64,000 nucleotides of DNA from Ipomoea triloba (GCF_003576645.1 NC_044923.1:13158964-13222963), one strand, 5' to 3'; positions 21,101-33,185 are shown, counted from the stretch's first letter. Made by a program: numbers and translations. The notes: generated from the letters alone by a model not told the origin.

Positions 21101-22333
21101 ATCAAACCCCTTATCAATAGCCACAAGGTCTCCCTCACCACCACTCCCTCTAGGACTAGGAGTGCCCTTTTCGGACTCGACTTCAGAATCATTATTCTGA
21201 AATTCACCAGCACAAGGAATAATACCACATGACTTTCTCTTCTCATTTCCTCCAAGCTTCCCTTTACCAGCACAACTACACCCACCAGAATCTTTCTTTT
21301 TCCAATAAAAGTAAACAAGCACAAGTCCTATGAATGCCACTACAGCTGCATTTGCTACACATATTAATATAATGAAACCTGGTTTAAGCCCTTCTTGGGG
21401 ATTATTAGTTCTCGAATTTCCTTGTGGCAATCCTTGATTTCTAGGTGACACATTTACCGAGTCATTTTTACAAGACTTTCTTAGAGGAAATCCACATAGC
21501 ATTGGATTATCCAAAAATGCAGTTGGGCCTTGATTTGCAAATGAACCAGTTTGAGGAATTTCACCACTTAGACTATTGTTCCTAAGATCAAAACTAACTG
21601 TGAGAGGTAAATCACCTAAGGACTTTGGGATCTTTCCATTAAAATGATTGAAAGATAAATTAAGAGTTCCGGACAGAGATTTCAATTCACCTATATCTCC
21701 TGGAATTGAGCCGTTGAATGAATTGGAGGACAGATCAAGCTGCTCTAAATTCGAAAGCTCCGGGAAAACCCCCGCCGGAATCTCGCCGGAGAACTTGTTC
21801 TTCGCCAGAATTAGCCTCCGTAACTGCCGACAATTCCGGAGGTTCTTTAAGAGCGAACCTGAAAGCGAGTTGTTCGATACATCCAGGTTCTGAAGCCGAG
21901 GAGGATTGCAAATAGAAGCCGGGAGTGGCCCGGAAATGTTGTTATCGTAGAGAAAAATGCTGTGCAGTGAGGTTCCATTGAACAGAGGCTCCGGTATAGA
22001 GCCATAGAGATTATTACCGTGAAGATTGAGTCGTCGGAGATACACTAAAGTTCCGAGCTCCGACGGAATATACCCTCTGAGATTCTTCCCTGAGAGCGCG
22101 ATTCCGACGACACGTGGCTCCGCAGAGCCGGATACATTCGTGCAAGCGATGCCAGTCCAGCGGCACGGCGTATCATCGTTCTCGTTCCAGTCGGAAAACG
22201 CCCTGCCGCCGCCGTCCACGGCGGATTTGAGAGACAGCAAGGAGAGACCGTCGGAATTCAGAGAAACAACACCGCAAAATTGCAGGTGAAGAGTAAACAA
22301 ATGGAAAATGATAAAATATATAATTGCAGACAT
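18108..22333 (-). CDS. LRR receptor-like kinase, At1g67510/ZAR1-like (two exons)
   Basis: Exon 1 is 22333-20818 and exon 2 is 18742-18108. The GT-AG intron (ATG|GTAAGT to CACAG|GG) splits a Gly codon at residue 506. The joined frame is 716 aa. ATG 22333 was chosen because an in-frame TAG lies just upstream. Order: signal peptide (1-23), LRR N-terminal cap with paired Cys (57, 64), about six LRRs (75-260), Cys-rich end (C280, C288), one transmembrane helix (about 319-343), Lys-rich stop-transfer, linker and kinase (about 425-716). The kinase has a Gly-rich loop (GKSGLG), VAVRR where VAIK is usual, HGD in place of HRD, and an intact DFG. Plasma-membrane signalling is expected. Length, the single intron in the kinase and the wording match my memory of At1g67510; the ligand is unknown. 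Confidence 0.92.
18848..19262. mobile_element. MITE (GGGGTGTTTGG family) in the kinase-gene intron
   Basis: GGGGTGTTTGGGAAATGGTT at the left is the same terminus as at 14718, followed by the same inner motif (GGTTGATAGCTTAT). The right end is decayed (AATTAGTTTATCAGCTATG). It lies within the intron of the LRR kinase gene. Confidence 0.6.
19263..20343 (-). other. unique part of the kinase-gene intron
   Basis: This is AT-rich sequence between two MITEs. A plus-strand frame at 19323-19547 has no recognisable domain. No exon signals are needed here, because the two flanking exons already join in frame. Confidence 0.5.
20352..20748. mobile_element. 397-bp MITE with TSD, inside the kinase-gene intron
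   Basis: Termini are inverted: AAAATTTCACTTTCGGTCCC at the left and GGGACCAAAAGCGAAATTT at the right. AAGGAATA is repeated at 20344-20351 and 20749-20756, an 8-bp direct duplication. The centre has repeated GGAAGGAGCACTT pieces in both orientations. It has no coding capacity. It ends 69 bases from the splice donor of exon 1. Confidence 0.85.
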
Positions 22334-22640
22334 CACTTTGTTCTTCTAGGGATCAGTGATCGCATTATACCCCGCAAGGCCCGGCCGTAATGATAAAGCT
22401 TCCACACTTTCTGAGCAAAATCCAAACAAAAACAAAAAAACGCTTGTCTCCTTTCTGAATTAGTTGGGAGTTGGGACCATAAGAAAAGAAAAAAAAGCTT
22501 TTGTGCGGAGGAGGACGGCGGCGACTATTTTTAAGCCGCCGTTTGGATGGGCGGCGACTTGACGGAGATGGAAATGGAGGGATGAAATGCAGCAAACTGG
22601 CAGATGCATTTATGGACTGTGAACACACTTAATGCTCATA
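22334..22640 (-). promoter_or_regulatory. upstream region of the LRR kinase gene
   Basis: This stretch must hold the 5' leader and core promoter of the minus-strand gene. It contains a purine-rich and GC-rich patch (22490-22580). A minus-strand frame at 22365-22628 shows no domain and is probably leader sequence. No clear TATA box was found. Confidence 0.35.
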
Positions 22641-22999
22641 TGTGTGGTTGAAATTGGGTTCATTATTGAATTTTTTTCACTTCACCTTCAAAATCTACTG
22701 CATTCCATCCATACTTTAATTGATTTATAACTTTTCAAGAGTTAATGGGATCATGGATCCTCCAATCATCCTTAATCAAATTTCAAGAGTTACATCATTA
22801 ATTTTGAGTATGGAACAATCTTAAATTTCCAAAATAACTTTAACACCCATTAAAAATAAAAATTTAGGTACACCCAAAAAAATTCTGAGATTCTCCAAAT
22901 ATACTACTTTGATCATGTTTAATCCTAAACGTTCAAGTTAATCATACATAATTCTTCAATTTTTAATTTGATCACTCATTTGATCTATCAACTTTCAAA
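22641..22999. other. AT-rich intergenic, nothing recognised
   Basis: No gene, no inverted termini and no match to other repeats of the window were found. Confidence 0.4.
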
Positions 23000-23008
23000 T
23001 TTTAACTA

Positions 23009-23403
23009 GAGTTTATTATCGAAATAGTTCCTAGACTATTGTGAAATTATCAATTTGGTTATCCACAATTTTTCTTGCCCAATTAAGTCATAGACTTTGA
23101 AAATTTAACCTATTTGGTCCTCCGTTTATTTTGGTGTTAGACCTCCGTCAAATTGGGACTAAATTGGTAATTTTGCTATCGTCAAGGGACCATTTCGGTA
23201 ATTAATTTTTGACTAAAATGGTCCATTGACTATAGTGAAATTACCAATTTGGTCCTGATTTAACGTATATCAAACAGTAAAATAAACGGAGTACCAAAAT
23301 GGTTAAAATTTTCAAAATTGATGACTTAATTGGACAAGAAAAATTGTTGAGGATCAAATTGATAATTTCGCAATAGTTGAGGAAGCATTTCGGTAATAAA
23401 CTC
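23009..23403. mobile_element. 395-bp Mutator-type MITE with 9-bp target duplication
   Basis: It begins GAGTTTATTATCGAAATAG and ends TTTCGGTAATAAACTC. TTTTAACTA lies on both sides (23000-23008 and 23404-23412). The inner part is an inverted repeat with phrases such as ACCAATTTGGTCC. The copy at 31513-31950 is the same family in a different target. Confidence 0.9.
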
Positions 23404-23412
23404 TTTTAACTA

Positions 23413-24317
23413 TTATTAAAATTTATATACATTAAAACACTATTAAAATACAATAAACAAAATAAAAATTATAAATAAAAAACATAGGGGTAACATGTAG
23501 TCTAAGTGTAAAAGGGAAATTTGTTTTTAAAACCTCCACCTACATGCACTATCCCATGGTTGGTCAAAGTCGCTATATATACAACATGTGTGCAGTGCCT
23601 ATATATTTTTTAAAGTTGTGAATAATTATTTAATATATTCGATAAAGTCGTCAACAATGTTAAACTAACTTGTGAAAAAATAGTACCGCTGTCAGCTGTG
23701 TAGCAAATAGCAATGTTGAGCTAACAGGTTATGATATAGTGACGTAATATTGCAATATAAAGATTTTAGATTTATTATTTACTTACCCCGAAAAATATCA
23801 TTATTATAACATTTTATTTTTAATTAAATAATCAACCAAAGAAAGATCTATTCAATTTATAATATATATGTTTGGTTCAACTACCTGGAGTTGAAATGGT
23901 TTAGCATTATGGAATAAATTCTTTAAATATGAATTATTTTAAAATTAAATTTATAAAAAGTGAGAAAAACGTAACATTTGATCTATCTTTTGAATTTCAA
24001 TTGAGTAAATATGGCATGTCCTATTTCATATTGTATTTTTTATAATTAATAAGTGGCTTTAAAAACAAAAAATAAAAAATAAAAAATTGTAAGTCTCTTA
24101 TACTTGATACCATTTCAAAACAAATGGTACATTGTCACCACAGAACCAATGCAAAGTTTTAGCTTGTATGTGGTACAAATAGCACCGGTGCGGTGGTTTC
24201 AATTGTTATCATAGACATTTCATATTCTTATACTTAAATTTAAAGACATTATACGAAACAAAATTTAATACTCAGAATAAAAAAACTACAAAAGCAAATA
24301 GTGTTTCTTTGTTTGGC
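23413..24317. other. AT-rich intergenic, nothing recognised
   Basis: No gene or clear repeat was found. Short frames on both strands have no domain. Confidence 0.4.

Positions 24318-24318
<1 letters not shown>

Positions 24319-24357
<39 letters not shown>
24319..24357. repeat. (ATA)n microsatellite
   Basis: About thirteen ATA/AAT units run without interruption. Confidence 0.95.
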
Positions 24358-24358
24358 G

Positions 24359-24550
24359 TCCCGAGGTTTAGCATAGTTGGTTAGTCGTTTGACTTAAATG
24401 TTATGATTGGAGGCAACAGTGTGGGTGATCTAAATTGGATTTCTTGTGCGCACACGAAGATTAGGATCTGACCGGTGGGCTGATTGCGCGACTCGCGGTT
24501 TACCTCCGCAGTGACTCTAAGGTAAGGTCCCGTGAGTTTAAGATTAGTAT
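24359..24550 (+). repeat. candidate second SINE family, tRNA-like head
   Basis: TAGCATAGTTGGTTAGTCG fits a Pol III A box. The stretch is more GC-rich than its surroundings (GACCGGTGGGCTGATTGCGC, then CGCGGTTTACCTCCGCAGTG). A B-box is not clear, and only one copy is in the window. It may be a SINE or other Pol III-derived repeat. Confidence 0.35.
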
Positions 24551-25040
24551 GACAAAACAGGGATTATCTATGTTTTTTAAAAAATAATATTAATATTGAT
24601 AAAGGAATTAGGGTTGGCGGGGATCTAATGTCTCGTCAAAAGATGGAAAGATCTAACAACCAGAAGGCAAAAGGGAGAAGTAGAGGAAAAGCAATGGTGG
24701 CTGCTTTTTTCAAGTGGATGGGTGTGCAATTTGGAGTTTAGTATGCACCAATCATGCTCCGCTGATGTACTACACAAGTCATTATCTTGAATCGACCTTT
24801 GTTTTGTTTGTTTATGAATTACTCCGTTTTGTTTTTCAGCTTTGCTTGTTTAATTTAATGCAAAAACAATGTTTTTTTTAGGCAACAAGAAAATTAGTAG
24901 TTGAGAGTGAGAGTTTATACGGAACAAACTATGTTTTTGTATAATAGCATGTAAATTAAACATTAGAAATAAATTATGTATAATGATTCTTTCCATTCGT
25001 TCATTATTTGAATCTCATTCTAGGGCACAAAAAAATAATG
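24551..25040. other. intergenic, nothing recognised
   Basis: A short stretch (24600-24760) is less AT-rich and contains CAAAAGGGAGAAGTAGAGGA, but no frame or family was recognised. Confidence 0.35.
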
Positions 25041-25378
25041 ATCCTGTTTAGTAATATAGTTAGTTTATCAGTCAATTTTGATTTGTATGACCACTATTAC
25101 TTGTTTGACTTGGTTAAACAGCGAATATGAGTATTTGGTTAATCAATTTTTTTTGTAATAAGTTATTGCTCCAAAACACTAAAATTTAAGAAGTTGCTCA
25201 AATCAACTTTTTCTAATCTTTTTTTTTAAAATGAATTATACCTTTAAATGTCATTTTGCATGTAATAAGCTATTAGCTAACAGCTAATTTACCCATATCT
25301 TTTTACAACCAGTTAATGCTATCAGCTAGTAAAACATGTTAACACAATCCACTAACAGCTATTTGTCAAACACCCCAA
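25041..25378. mobile_element. decayed MITE copy, GTGTTTGG family
   Basis: It starts CCTGTTTAGTAATATAGTTA and ends ATTTGTCAAACACCCC. The inner words (AGCTATTAGCTAACAGCTAA) match the elements at 14718 and 25966. Confidence 0.55.
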
Positions 25379-25965
25379 TAAAACAAATAAAGCAATTGAA
25401 TTTGAATCTTGTAGTAGGTTTAAAATCCATCCAAATATCTAGCATTATGCATTTAACAAATATAATTCGTTGAGAAAAGTAACATTTCAAAATTAGTTTT
25501 GAGACTTAATATTTTTATTAGTTATATTAGTTGCTAGTTGATTGAAATAAAGGAAAAGAATTGAGGAAATAAGGATTCCATAAAAGGTAGTGATAGATCA
25601 TCTAGGATACTTCTCAACTTTGAGCTAATGAAAAGTAACAAGATAATGGGATTGATATGCACCGTTCACCGTTAGATGGGACGCCAAGTGGGTAATAATT
25701 GTTTTTTTTTTTTAATAAATTGAACTAATGTAGAGTGTACAATAATAAAAAACTTTTTCGTTAAAAAATAAATAAATTGTGCGTAATTTATTACAAAGTT
25801 AAGTTAATGAATAATTGTTTGAGGACATTTATGTATTGAAAGAGATATATTTAAAAGTACTGATAAACTAATAAAAAAATTATCAACGAACACTTTTATG
25901 AATAAATATAATTTATACCTATATTTCTATATTTTTGCATAATAATATTAGCTTAATATATTGAC

Positions 25966-26293
25966 CCTATTTGGTAACATAGTTAGCTTATCAGTCAATT
26001 TTAATTTATTTGGTCATTATTAGTTATTTGACTTGGTTAAACCGTCAATATAAATGTTTGATTAATTAATTTTTTGTAACAATTTATTGCTCCAAAATGC
26101 TAAAATTCAAAAAGATGCTCAAAGTAATTTTTTCGATCAACTTTTTGAGAAAGTCATTTTGTATGTAATCAGCTATCAGCTAACAGCTAATTTACCAAAC
26201 ATATTTTTACAATCAGCTAATGCTATCAACTAGTCAAACCTACTATTCCACTGACCATATCAACTAACAGTCATTTACCAAACATCCATTGTC
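25966..26293. mobile_element. decayed MITE copy, GTGTTTGG family
   Basis: It starts CCCTATTTGGTAACATAGTT and ends CATTTACCAAACATCC. It is clearly related to 25041-25378, with the same order of inner motifs (TTATCAGTCAATTTT, CAGCTATCAGCTAACAGCTA). Confidence 0.6.
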
Positions 26294-26439
26294 ATTATTG
26301 AATTTGATAATAGATTCGAATTTTCATCCAAAAAAAGGTTTGAAGATTGTTTTTTTCCCCGGAAAAGTGGTCGTGTAGTTATATTGCAATTTTCAAAGTA
26401 TATCCAGATTATAATTAACTCAAATTACGACAGTATAAT

Positions 26440-26580
26440 CGCAAATTATATGGTGGACCATGGTCGGACCGTGGTCATGGCTGATGCTGCAGTTGTGTTG
26501 AACGGATATTGCAGTTGTGTTGAAAAGATACTGCAGTTGTGTTGAAAGGAAACTGCAGTTACGCGGAACAGAGGTCATTC
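26440..26580 (+). repeat. short tandem repeat beside a GTGGACCATGG palindromic terminus
   Basis: GCAGTTGTGTTGAA recurs three times at roughly 25-bp spacing, and a fourth, changed copy follows (GCAGTTACGCGGAA). The flank GTGGACCATGGTCGGACCGT resembles the ends of the element at 38468-38784, so this could be a decayed relative. Confidence 0.55.
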
Positions 26581-26582
26581 AT

Positions 26583-26640
26583 CCACCACCTCCCGTATAA
26601 AGGAAAGGGTTTGATGCCACTAGACTACAAGGTCCTTAGC
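26583..26640 (-). repeat. 5' part of tRNA-derived SINE, inverted
   Basis: CCACCACCTCCCGTATAAAG ... GACTACAAGGTCCTTAGC is the complement of the SINE head seen at 40777. The 3' part is missing. Confidence 0.65.
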
Positions 26641-26759
26641 CGTTAAGTTTTCTGTTAAATATTCTCTTTTCCATTAATATTCCGTTAACTTTTAACTTAC
26701 CCATTAATTTCTATATGAAAGGTCTTAAGTTCGAACTTCATCCCAATCAAATTTGACAT

Positions 26760-28248
26760 AATTAAGTTCCTCACTCTATTTTACTCTTATTAAATTAAAT
26801 AAATTAGTAACTATAACTAAAAATGATACATATGTATTTCTTTAATTTAGAATTATGTGCCTCCAATATCTTTATTTGAAAAAATTATTCATTACCAAAA
26901 AATTAAATTAAATAAGAGAAATAATTTCATTAGGTATATTGTCTTTATTTTCTCCCATGCAAAGATTCTTTACATTCAAATTTATCAATTGATATTCATT
27001 ACATTGTCTATTATCTTATATTTACAATATCTTGTAATTAAATATCAAAGTTATAATACAAAATAACGTTATATATTTATTTACCAAGTATTTTATTAAT
27101 ACTATGATAAAAAATTAAAAAGATAATTTGAAGCTAATTATATTAACTACTTGGGGATTGGTTGACAAAGAGATCATGGTATTCAAATAACCCAACAAAT
27201 TGAAGCGAGATCACTCTATTTTACTCTTATTGAATTAAATAAATTAGTAGTTACAACAAAAAATGATGCATGTGCATTTCTTTAATTTAGAATTATGTGT
27301 CTACAATGCCTTTATTTAAAAAAATATCCATTATCAATAAATTAAATAAGAAAAATAATTTCATTAGTTATATTATCTTTATTTTCTCTAATGCAAAGGT
27401 TCGGTACATTCAAATTCATCAATTGATATTCATTACATTGTCCATTATGTTCTTTTTACACTATCTTGTAATTAAATATCAAAGTTATAATACAAAATAA
27501 TGTTTATATTTTATTTACCAAGTATTTTATTAATACCATGAAAAAAATAAAAAAGAATAGTTTGAAACCAATCATATTAACTACTTGGGAGATTTGTTGA
27601 CAATGAAAATACTCAAATAACCTATTACCTAGCAAATTGAAGCGAGAAACCACCTTTTAATATCTTTGGAATACATCATATTTAAAATTTTCAATTTTTT
27701 ACTAGTTTATTTATTTTTTTCCTTAAACTATGGATTTCTTTATCTACAATAACATATTCAACAATAATGGTTGAACCAAATGAACCCCGAGCAGAACACC
27801 TAAAGGAAAGTCCATAGCTCCTATATCATAATCTCATTGCATGACGTTGTCATCTATGCTATCAACAATAACCCAATTGCAAATAACACATTACCAACAA
27901 AAAGGAAGCGAACAAATAGTAAAGATGAAGACAATGACAATATTATTCAAAAGAGAATTAAGAATACTTAGAAAAATTCAAACCAAAAGTAGTATTTATT
28001 TAGGCTATCATTTTCAGACCAAATATTTAGACTATCGATTTTACAAAGTTGCAAACATTTATTTTAATGACAATTTTAATGAATTTCCTATATTATCTTG
28101 AATCATATACTTTGAGTTACATATTTAAATAAAAATTTTTGACATTCAATTACCTATAATAAGCTTCTCGTATATAATCTTGCATTGATATACTTTCAAA
28201 TATTTATTTAAATATAAACATTGGACATTAACCCATTCGCAAACTAGT
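26760..28248 (+). mobile_element. Helitron-like repeat, partly duplicated in tandem
   Basis: The phrase CTCTATTTTACTCTTATT, then a region reading AATTAAATAAATTAGTA, occurs near 26774 and again near 27211, about 440 bases apart. The second copy continues through sequence shared with 16320-17033 (ATCATATTAACTACTTGGG, CATTAACCCATTCGC) to CTAGT at 28244-28248. Frames at 26857-27066 and 27297-27500 are the same repeat sequence, not genes. Confidence 0.5.
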
Positions 28249-28890
28249 ATTATCATAATTCATAATATTTTCAATACATATTAAAAACGAAGAAAGTTTC
28301 TATATCGTATATATAGTACTATTATTATATCATACTTGCAAAAGGAATAACTTGCAAAACAAAAAGTGTGGCATAATTGTATATATGTGCCTCTCACTTT
28401 GACATAAAATGAGAAAGAAGCACATCACTTAAAAACTAGTGAATTTAACTTTTTCACATTATAGTACCAACACCATATTGTAACAAAATCCTAAAAAAAA
28501 ATGTATAATTTATAATTATCTCAATAATTTTAAATAAGTTTTAATAAATACTATCACAAAAATTTAACGAGGATTCCATGTGATGCATGTATATAAAAAT
28601 TGAATCTTTAAATTCAATTAAAAATGAGAAGTCTCACTTAAAATTTATTTTAGGTTTGCTTCCTATCATGAATATTAGTGATTTTGGTTTGAGTTGGGTT
28701 CCTTGTGCATATATAGAAGTGTACATTTTGGTGCTAAGTCTCGAAGCTAAATTGGTTCGATTTATCTCCTCACTAGAGGAATTGATAATTATTTTCTGTT
28801 TTTTTTTAAAATTCTTTTGGAAAGCAAACAAACAAAGCAAGTGCATTAATCAATCAAAAAAGTTTAGAAAACTCGGGGGACATCTAACCA
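28249..28890. other. AT-rich intergenic, nothing recognised
   Basis: The plus frame at 28587-28925 has no domain. No repeat structure was seen. Confidence 0.4.
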
Positions 28891-28894
28891 AATC

Positions 28895-29560
28895 GAGTGA
28901 GACTGCTAAGCCCCATCTGCTTTAGCAAGAGAATGGGTAGTGTGATTAGCGTTTCTACGAATAAACCGAAACTTACATCCAACTATGAAATTAATAAGCT
29001 TTAATTTGTACAATCACAAGTAATAGAGCCAACATACGAGCGATCAAACATAGAGCTCATGAGACTAGAGTATAAGACTAGACAATTTGTCTCCACCTAA
29101 ATGTTGACATGACCATACCCCTTGATCCATCCTAGCACCTCCTTAATAGCAAGTGCCTCCATCGTGGGTGGGTTTGGAACACATTGTAATGGTCCATTTT
29201 TGGCAGCTCTGAACTCACTTTCCCTGGAAAAGAGGACAAAGTCATATGTAGCCCGTTCTTCTTCAAGAAGTAAGCTAGCGTCAACCTTACAAACCCACGC
29301 CGAAGCTAGTGAATGCTGTGTGACTTGCTACACCCCAGAGGTGTTTATTTCTGTCGTGGCCAGAGCACTCAACACTAGGTACATGCTAGTGCGCTCTTTC
29401 TAGGCGTTCCAGCTCGCCTCCAGCATCCTCTAAGGAGCTGCTGGTGTCGGTGTAAAATGGTCCTAGACTACATGTTTACGGTCACACCAAACCGCATGAA
29501 GGATGCTGGTATAGAAGAGTTGAGTCACAAGTCTGGAGAGAGGGGTCCTCTACCATTCAT
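28895..29560 (-). pseudogene. L1-type LINE tail with RNase H domain, degraded
   Basis: On the minus strand the conceptual product reads WVCKVDASLLLEEE, then MEALAIKEVLGWIKG, then, after stops and a frame change, FRFIRRNANHTTHSLAKA. This is the RNase H found at the C-terminus of many plant L1-like LINEs: Asp in the first strand, Glu in the EAL helix and a C-terminal HxxN/H-S-LAK part. About 29440-29560 reads like the region before it (CDRKHVV). Stops show it is dead. Confidence 0.75.
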
Positions 29561-29569
29561 AATTCTAAG

Positions 29570-30360
29570 GTTAAGATGAACTTAAGTTAGAACAACAAAT
29601 AGTAAAGGATTTTGGTAGTGGAATACGTGAACCCTTTAAAAAAAAAGATTAAGCACAAATTTAGTCCTGATAAATTTTAGGTTTAGTTTCATTATGGACT
29701 GAATATAAAAGCTTGTAAAGTAAAGAGAGAGAGAGAGAGATAGATTTTTGAAGTGGTTCGGCCAAAACTAGCTGCCTACATCCACTCTTCTCCTTAAACT
29801 CTAAGGAGGATCTACTAAAACCCCTTTAGTATATACAAAAGAGCACTTGAGCCTTGAACAAAGCTGGTCTCTAGCTTCTTAGGTTTTTCACAAGCTTCAA
29901 CTTGTAACTCCTCCTCTTTCTACTTCATCAGGTAGAGATACAAATTGAACAACACAAAGATCATTGATCCTCTAACTTGTGGTAGACTTGACACTTGAAT
30001 CTTCGCTTTTCGTAGCCAAAGTATAAGCTTGATGTAGAAATGTTTAGCTCTTCTTCTCTTCTCTCACTGGTCAATTTCTTTTTGCACTTAGAATGCTTTG
30101 GATCACTTATAATAATCAATAATAAGATCAACACTTTCTTCAGTCTTGATTGAAGGTATTTATAGAACCATTTGAAATAAATCCTTTGGAGGGAGATAAA
30201 TTTCAAACGTCTCTTAACCCTTGGTTATTGAGCAGTGGATACTGCGAAAGGTTACTTTATGTTAGATTTTCCAATCGTTTGGCATGCCTTTACTTGCTCT
30301 ATTTTACTTTTTGTTCCACACCTTTCGTTTAGGCTTTTAAGGAAAATATTTCTTGGAATG
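29570..30360 (-). repeat. LTR-like repeat (family A), probably 3' LTR of the adjacent minus-strand copia
   Basis: A (GA)n run, the phrase TTTTTGAAGTGGTTCGGCC and a promoter-like GGTTCTATAAATACC (minus strand, about 30155-30170) are shared with 45238-46510, 52340-53150 and 56680-57139. The TATA-like word on the minus strand gives the orientation, which agrees with the minus-strand copia pol that starts just to the right. Exact ends were not found. Confidence 0.55.
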
Positions 30361-31416
30361 TGTACCTAGGACTTCTTTTGCCTTGGTAACATTTTCACAT
30401 AATGTTTCTGACCTTTTAAGTATTCATTTTCAACATCCATGTGCAAAGAAGTATTCATTGAGATCTTGATTGATGATTTTCCATCAACATCAAATTTCTT
30501 GATGAGATCCTTGGTGTATTTAGCTTAATTGGTTTATGAAAATCCCTTCATTGTTTTGCTTGACTTGTAATCCCAAAAAGTAGTTGAATTCTCCCATCAT
30601 ACTCATCTCGAACTTGCTTTTCACTGGCTTGGAGAATTTCTCACACAAAGATGGGTTGGTGCTACCAAAGATTATGTCATAAACATAAATTTGAACTAAA
30701 AGAATATGATCATCATCCTTAATATGAAATAGGGTTTTGTCAACTTGACTGTTCGTGAATCCATAATTTATTAGAAAACATGAAAGTGTGTCATACCAAG
30801 CTCTTGACGTTTGTTTCAATCTGTGTAATACCTTTTTTCAACTTGTAGACTTGGTTTTCACCCTTGTTGACTTCAAAATTAGGAGGTTGTTCTACATACA
30901 CTTCCTCTTCCAATAATCCATTGAGGAATGCACCCTTGATGTCCATTTGGAACACCATGAAGTCTTTGTGTGCTACAAATGCTAGAAAAATCCTTATAGC
31001 TTCTAGTCTTGCCACAGGAGTGAAGGTTTCATCAAAATCAATTCCTTCATCTTGGCAATAACCTTTTGCAACTAATCGAGATTTGTTCCCAACAATGACT
31101 CCTTTCTCATTCATCTTGTTCTTAAAAACCACTTCATCCCAATAACATTTTGGTGCGAAGGTCTAGGAACTAGCTCCCATACTTGATTCCTTTCAAATTG
31201 ATGGAGTTCTTCTTGCATAGTTTGTACCCAATATGAATCTACTAGAGCTTCTTCCACTATTTGGGGTTTTATTTGATATAGAAAACATACCATCATGCTT
31301 TCTCTTATGGATGACCTTGTATGAACTCCTTCACGAATATCTCCAATCACTTGATCTAGTAGATGATCCCTTAACCACCTTAAAATAGGTTGAAGATTTG
31401 TTGGAGAGGCTCTTTC

Positions 31417-33185
31417 TGTTAGACATGTATGCCCTAGGAGCCAACATTTATTGTTTTGGGTATTAATTTCTTATTAAATAAATATAATAAATAATTGTTT
31501 TATTTATTTTATAGTTTATTACCGAAATGGTCCCTCGACTATTACAAAATTACCAATTTGGTCCTCGACAATTGTTCATGCTCAATTAAGTCCCTCAACT
31601 TTGAAAATTTTAACCAATTTGGTCCTCCGTATATTTTTCCGTTAAAATCAAGACCAAATTGGTAATTTTGCTATAGTCAAGGGACCAAATTGGTAGTTTT
31701 GCTATAGTCAATGGACCATTTCAGTGAAAAATTAATTACCAATTTGGTCCATTGACTATAATAAAATTACCAATTTGGTCCCTTGACTATAGTAAAATTA
31801 TCAATTTGGTCCCGATTTTAACGGCAAAACACGGAGGACCAAATTGGTTAAAATTTTCAAAGTCGAGGGACTTAATTGGGCACGAAAAATTGTCGAGGAC
31901 CAAATTGGTAATTTCGCAATAGTCAAGGGACCATTTTGGTAATAAACTCTTTATTTTATTAAGGCTTAGTTAATATTTGATCTTATTCCATACAATCTTC
32001 TTAATTCTTCATTTTTAAGTGTTAAGAATATGAGTGACGGAGAATTAATAAATGAAGTATTGTAAAAATGTTCCTAGTCATAGGAATTCTAATTAGGTAT
32101 TAGAATTCCGATAAGACTAGCACATTGTCCTTCTTATGGTGAGTCTCATGCCATTCTGTATAAGATACAGAGAGTGGACATGTGGATGATTGTTAGAGAA
32201 CAAGTCATTGAACATTGACTGACTACAACGTACCGTATGGTGTTTACCTACATGTATGTTACAAGTATGCAATAATCCTTTGACTTGAGACGACATGGTT
32301 GTCTCGTACATTTGGTGGACTAGTTTTTGCCAGTATGCGTTTTTTGTTCCTTATGGGACTATAAGTGTACTTGGTGGCCTAGTTCAGAATTGTACGAAGA
32401 CATGTGTGCGTTCAATAGAGGATCCACCGCCTTGAGGTAACAAGGATGTTCCAGTCTATTCAATAATCATACAACGAGAATCTCTGGTCAGAGTACGATG
32501 AAGTTGGACTTCAGGTTAAGAATATTGAATAGACATATTGACCGGGTTTATGGGTTTGACCATGGCCTTTACTTGGTCCAGAACAAGTGTTGTGTGGAAG
32601 GAATGTCGCATGATATTTGTAACGGAAAGGTTCATTATAATATATTAAAATATATTCATTGTCAACTAGGTAGTCATGACATATTGTTAGGTGTCACTCA
32701 TGACTTACGGGTTATTTAATAATGAGTTATTAAATATTACTCGTTGCTAGTTTGACTATGAACCTAGAAAGTCATACTTTAATGGTTCGTGGTAATGCTG
32801 AGAACTTTAAAAGAAATTGATAAAGAGTTATCGATATTGAATTAATACATTAATAATTGATTAATGGATTAATTCAATATTGGGTAGTTTTGGGCTTTTA
32901 AAAGCTAGCACCTTTGGGCCCAAAACAGGCTATATATATAGCCTTGCCCTATTTCTTAAGTGGGATAGAAGATATACAGAGATGGTCAGGAAAATAGTTT
33001 TCACGTAGAAATCTCTAGGAGTTCTCGCGTGCCCGACCGGTGGACGAACTAGAGGCCGGACGATTGGACGGTTTTGATTCTGCCAAAGCACGCTTCAAGG
33101 GTAAACTTTTCTAACTCCCTCTTTAAACATAGAATCATAGAAAACTGATTTGATGCTTCCGCTGCGCCTGTATGTTTTTCTAACA
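31417..33185. mobile_element. solo LTR, 1.77 kb, with 5-bp target duplication CTTTC
   Basis: The segment begins TGTTAGACATG and ends TTTTTCTAACA, so TGTTAG is inverted as CTAACA. It is flanked by CTTTC at 31412-31416 and 33186-33190. It interrupts the copia coding sequence, has no internal coding region, and has a TATA-like CTATATATATAG near 32931. This is the signature of a solo LTR left by recombination between two LTRs. A MITE (31513-31950) sits inside it. Confidence 0.92.
31513..31950. mobile_element. 438-bp Mutator-type MITE nested in the solo LTR
   Basis: It begins AGTTTATTACCGAAATGG and ends TTTTGGTAATAAACTCT, with TTATTTTAT on both sides (31504-31512 and 31951-31959). The inner repeats ACCAATTTGGTCC are inverted about the centre. 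It is the same family as 23009-23403. Confidence 0.9.

Noticed and set aside
22365..22628. 87-aa minus-strand frame upstream of the kinase gene
   Set aside because: No domain, and it lies in the expected leader of the kinase gene; an upstream ORF is possible but unsupported.
24359..24450. A real tRNA gene
   Set aside because: There is an A-box-like word but no clear B box, no acceptor stem pairing and no anticodon arm that I can draw.
29122..29403. 93-aa plus-strand frame
   Set aside because: It is antisense to the LINE RNase H remnant.
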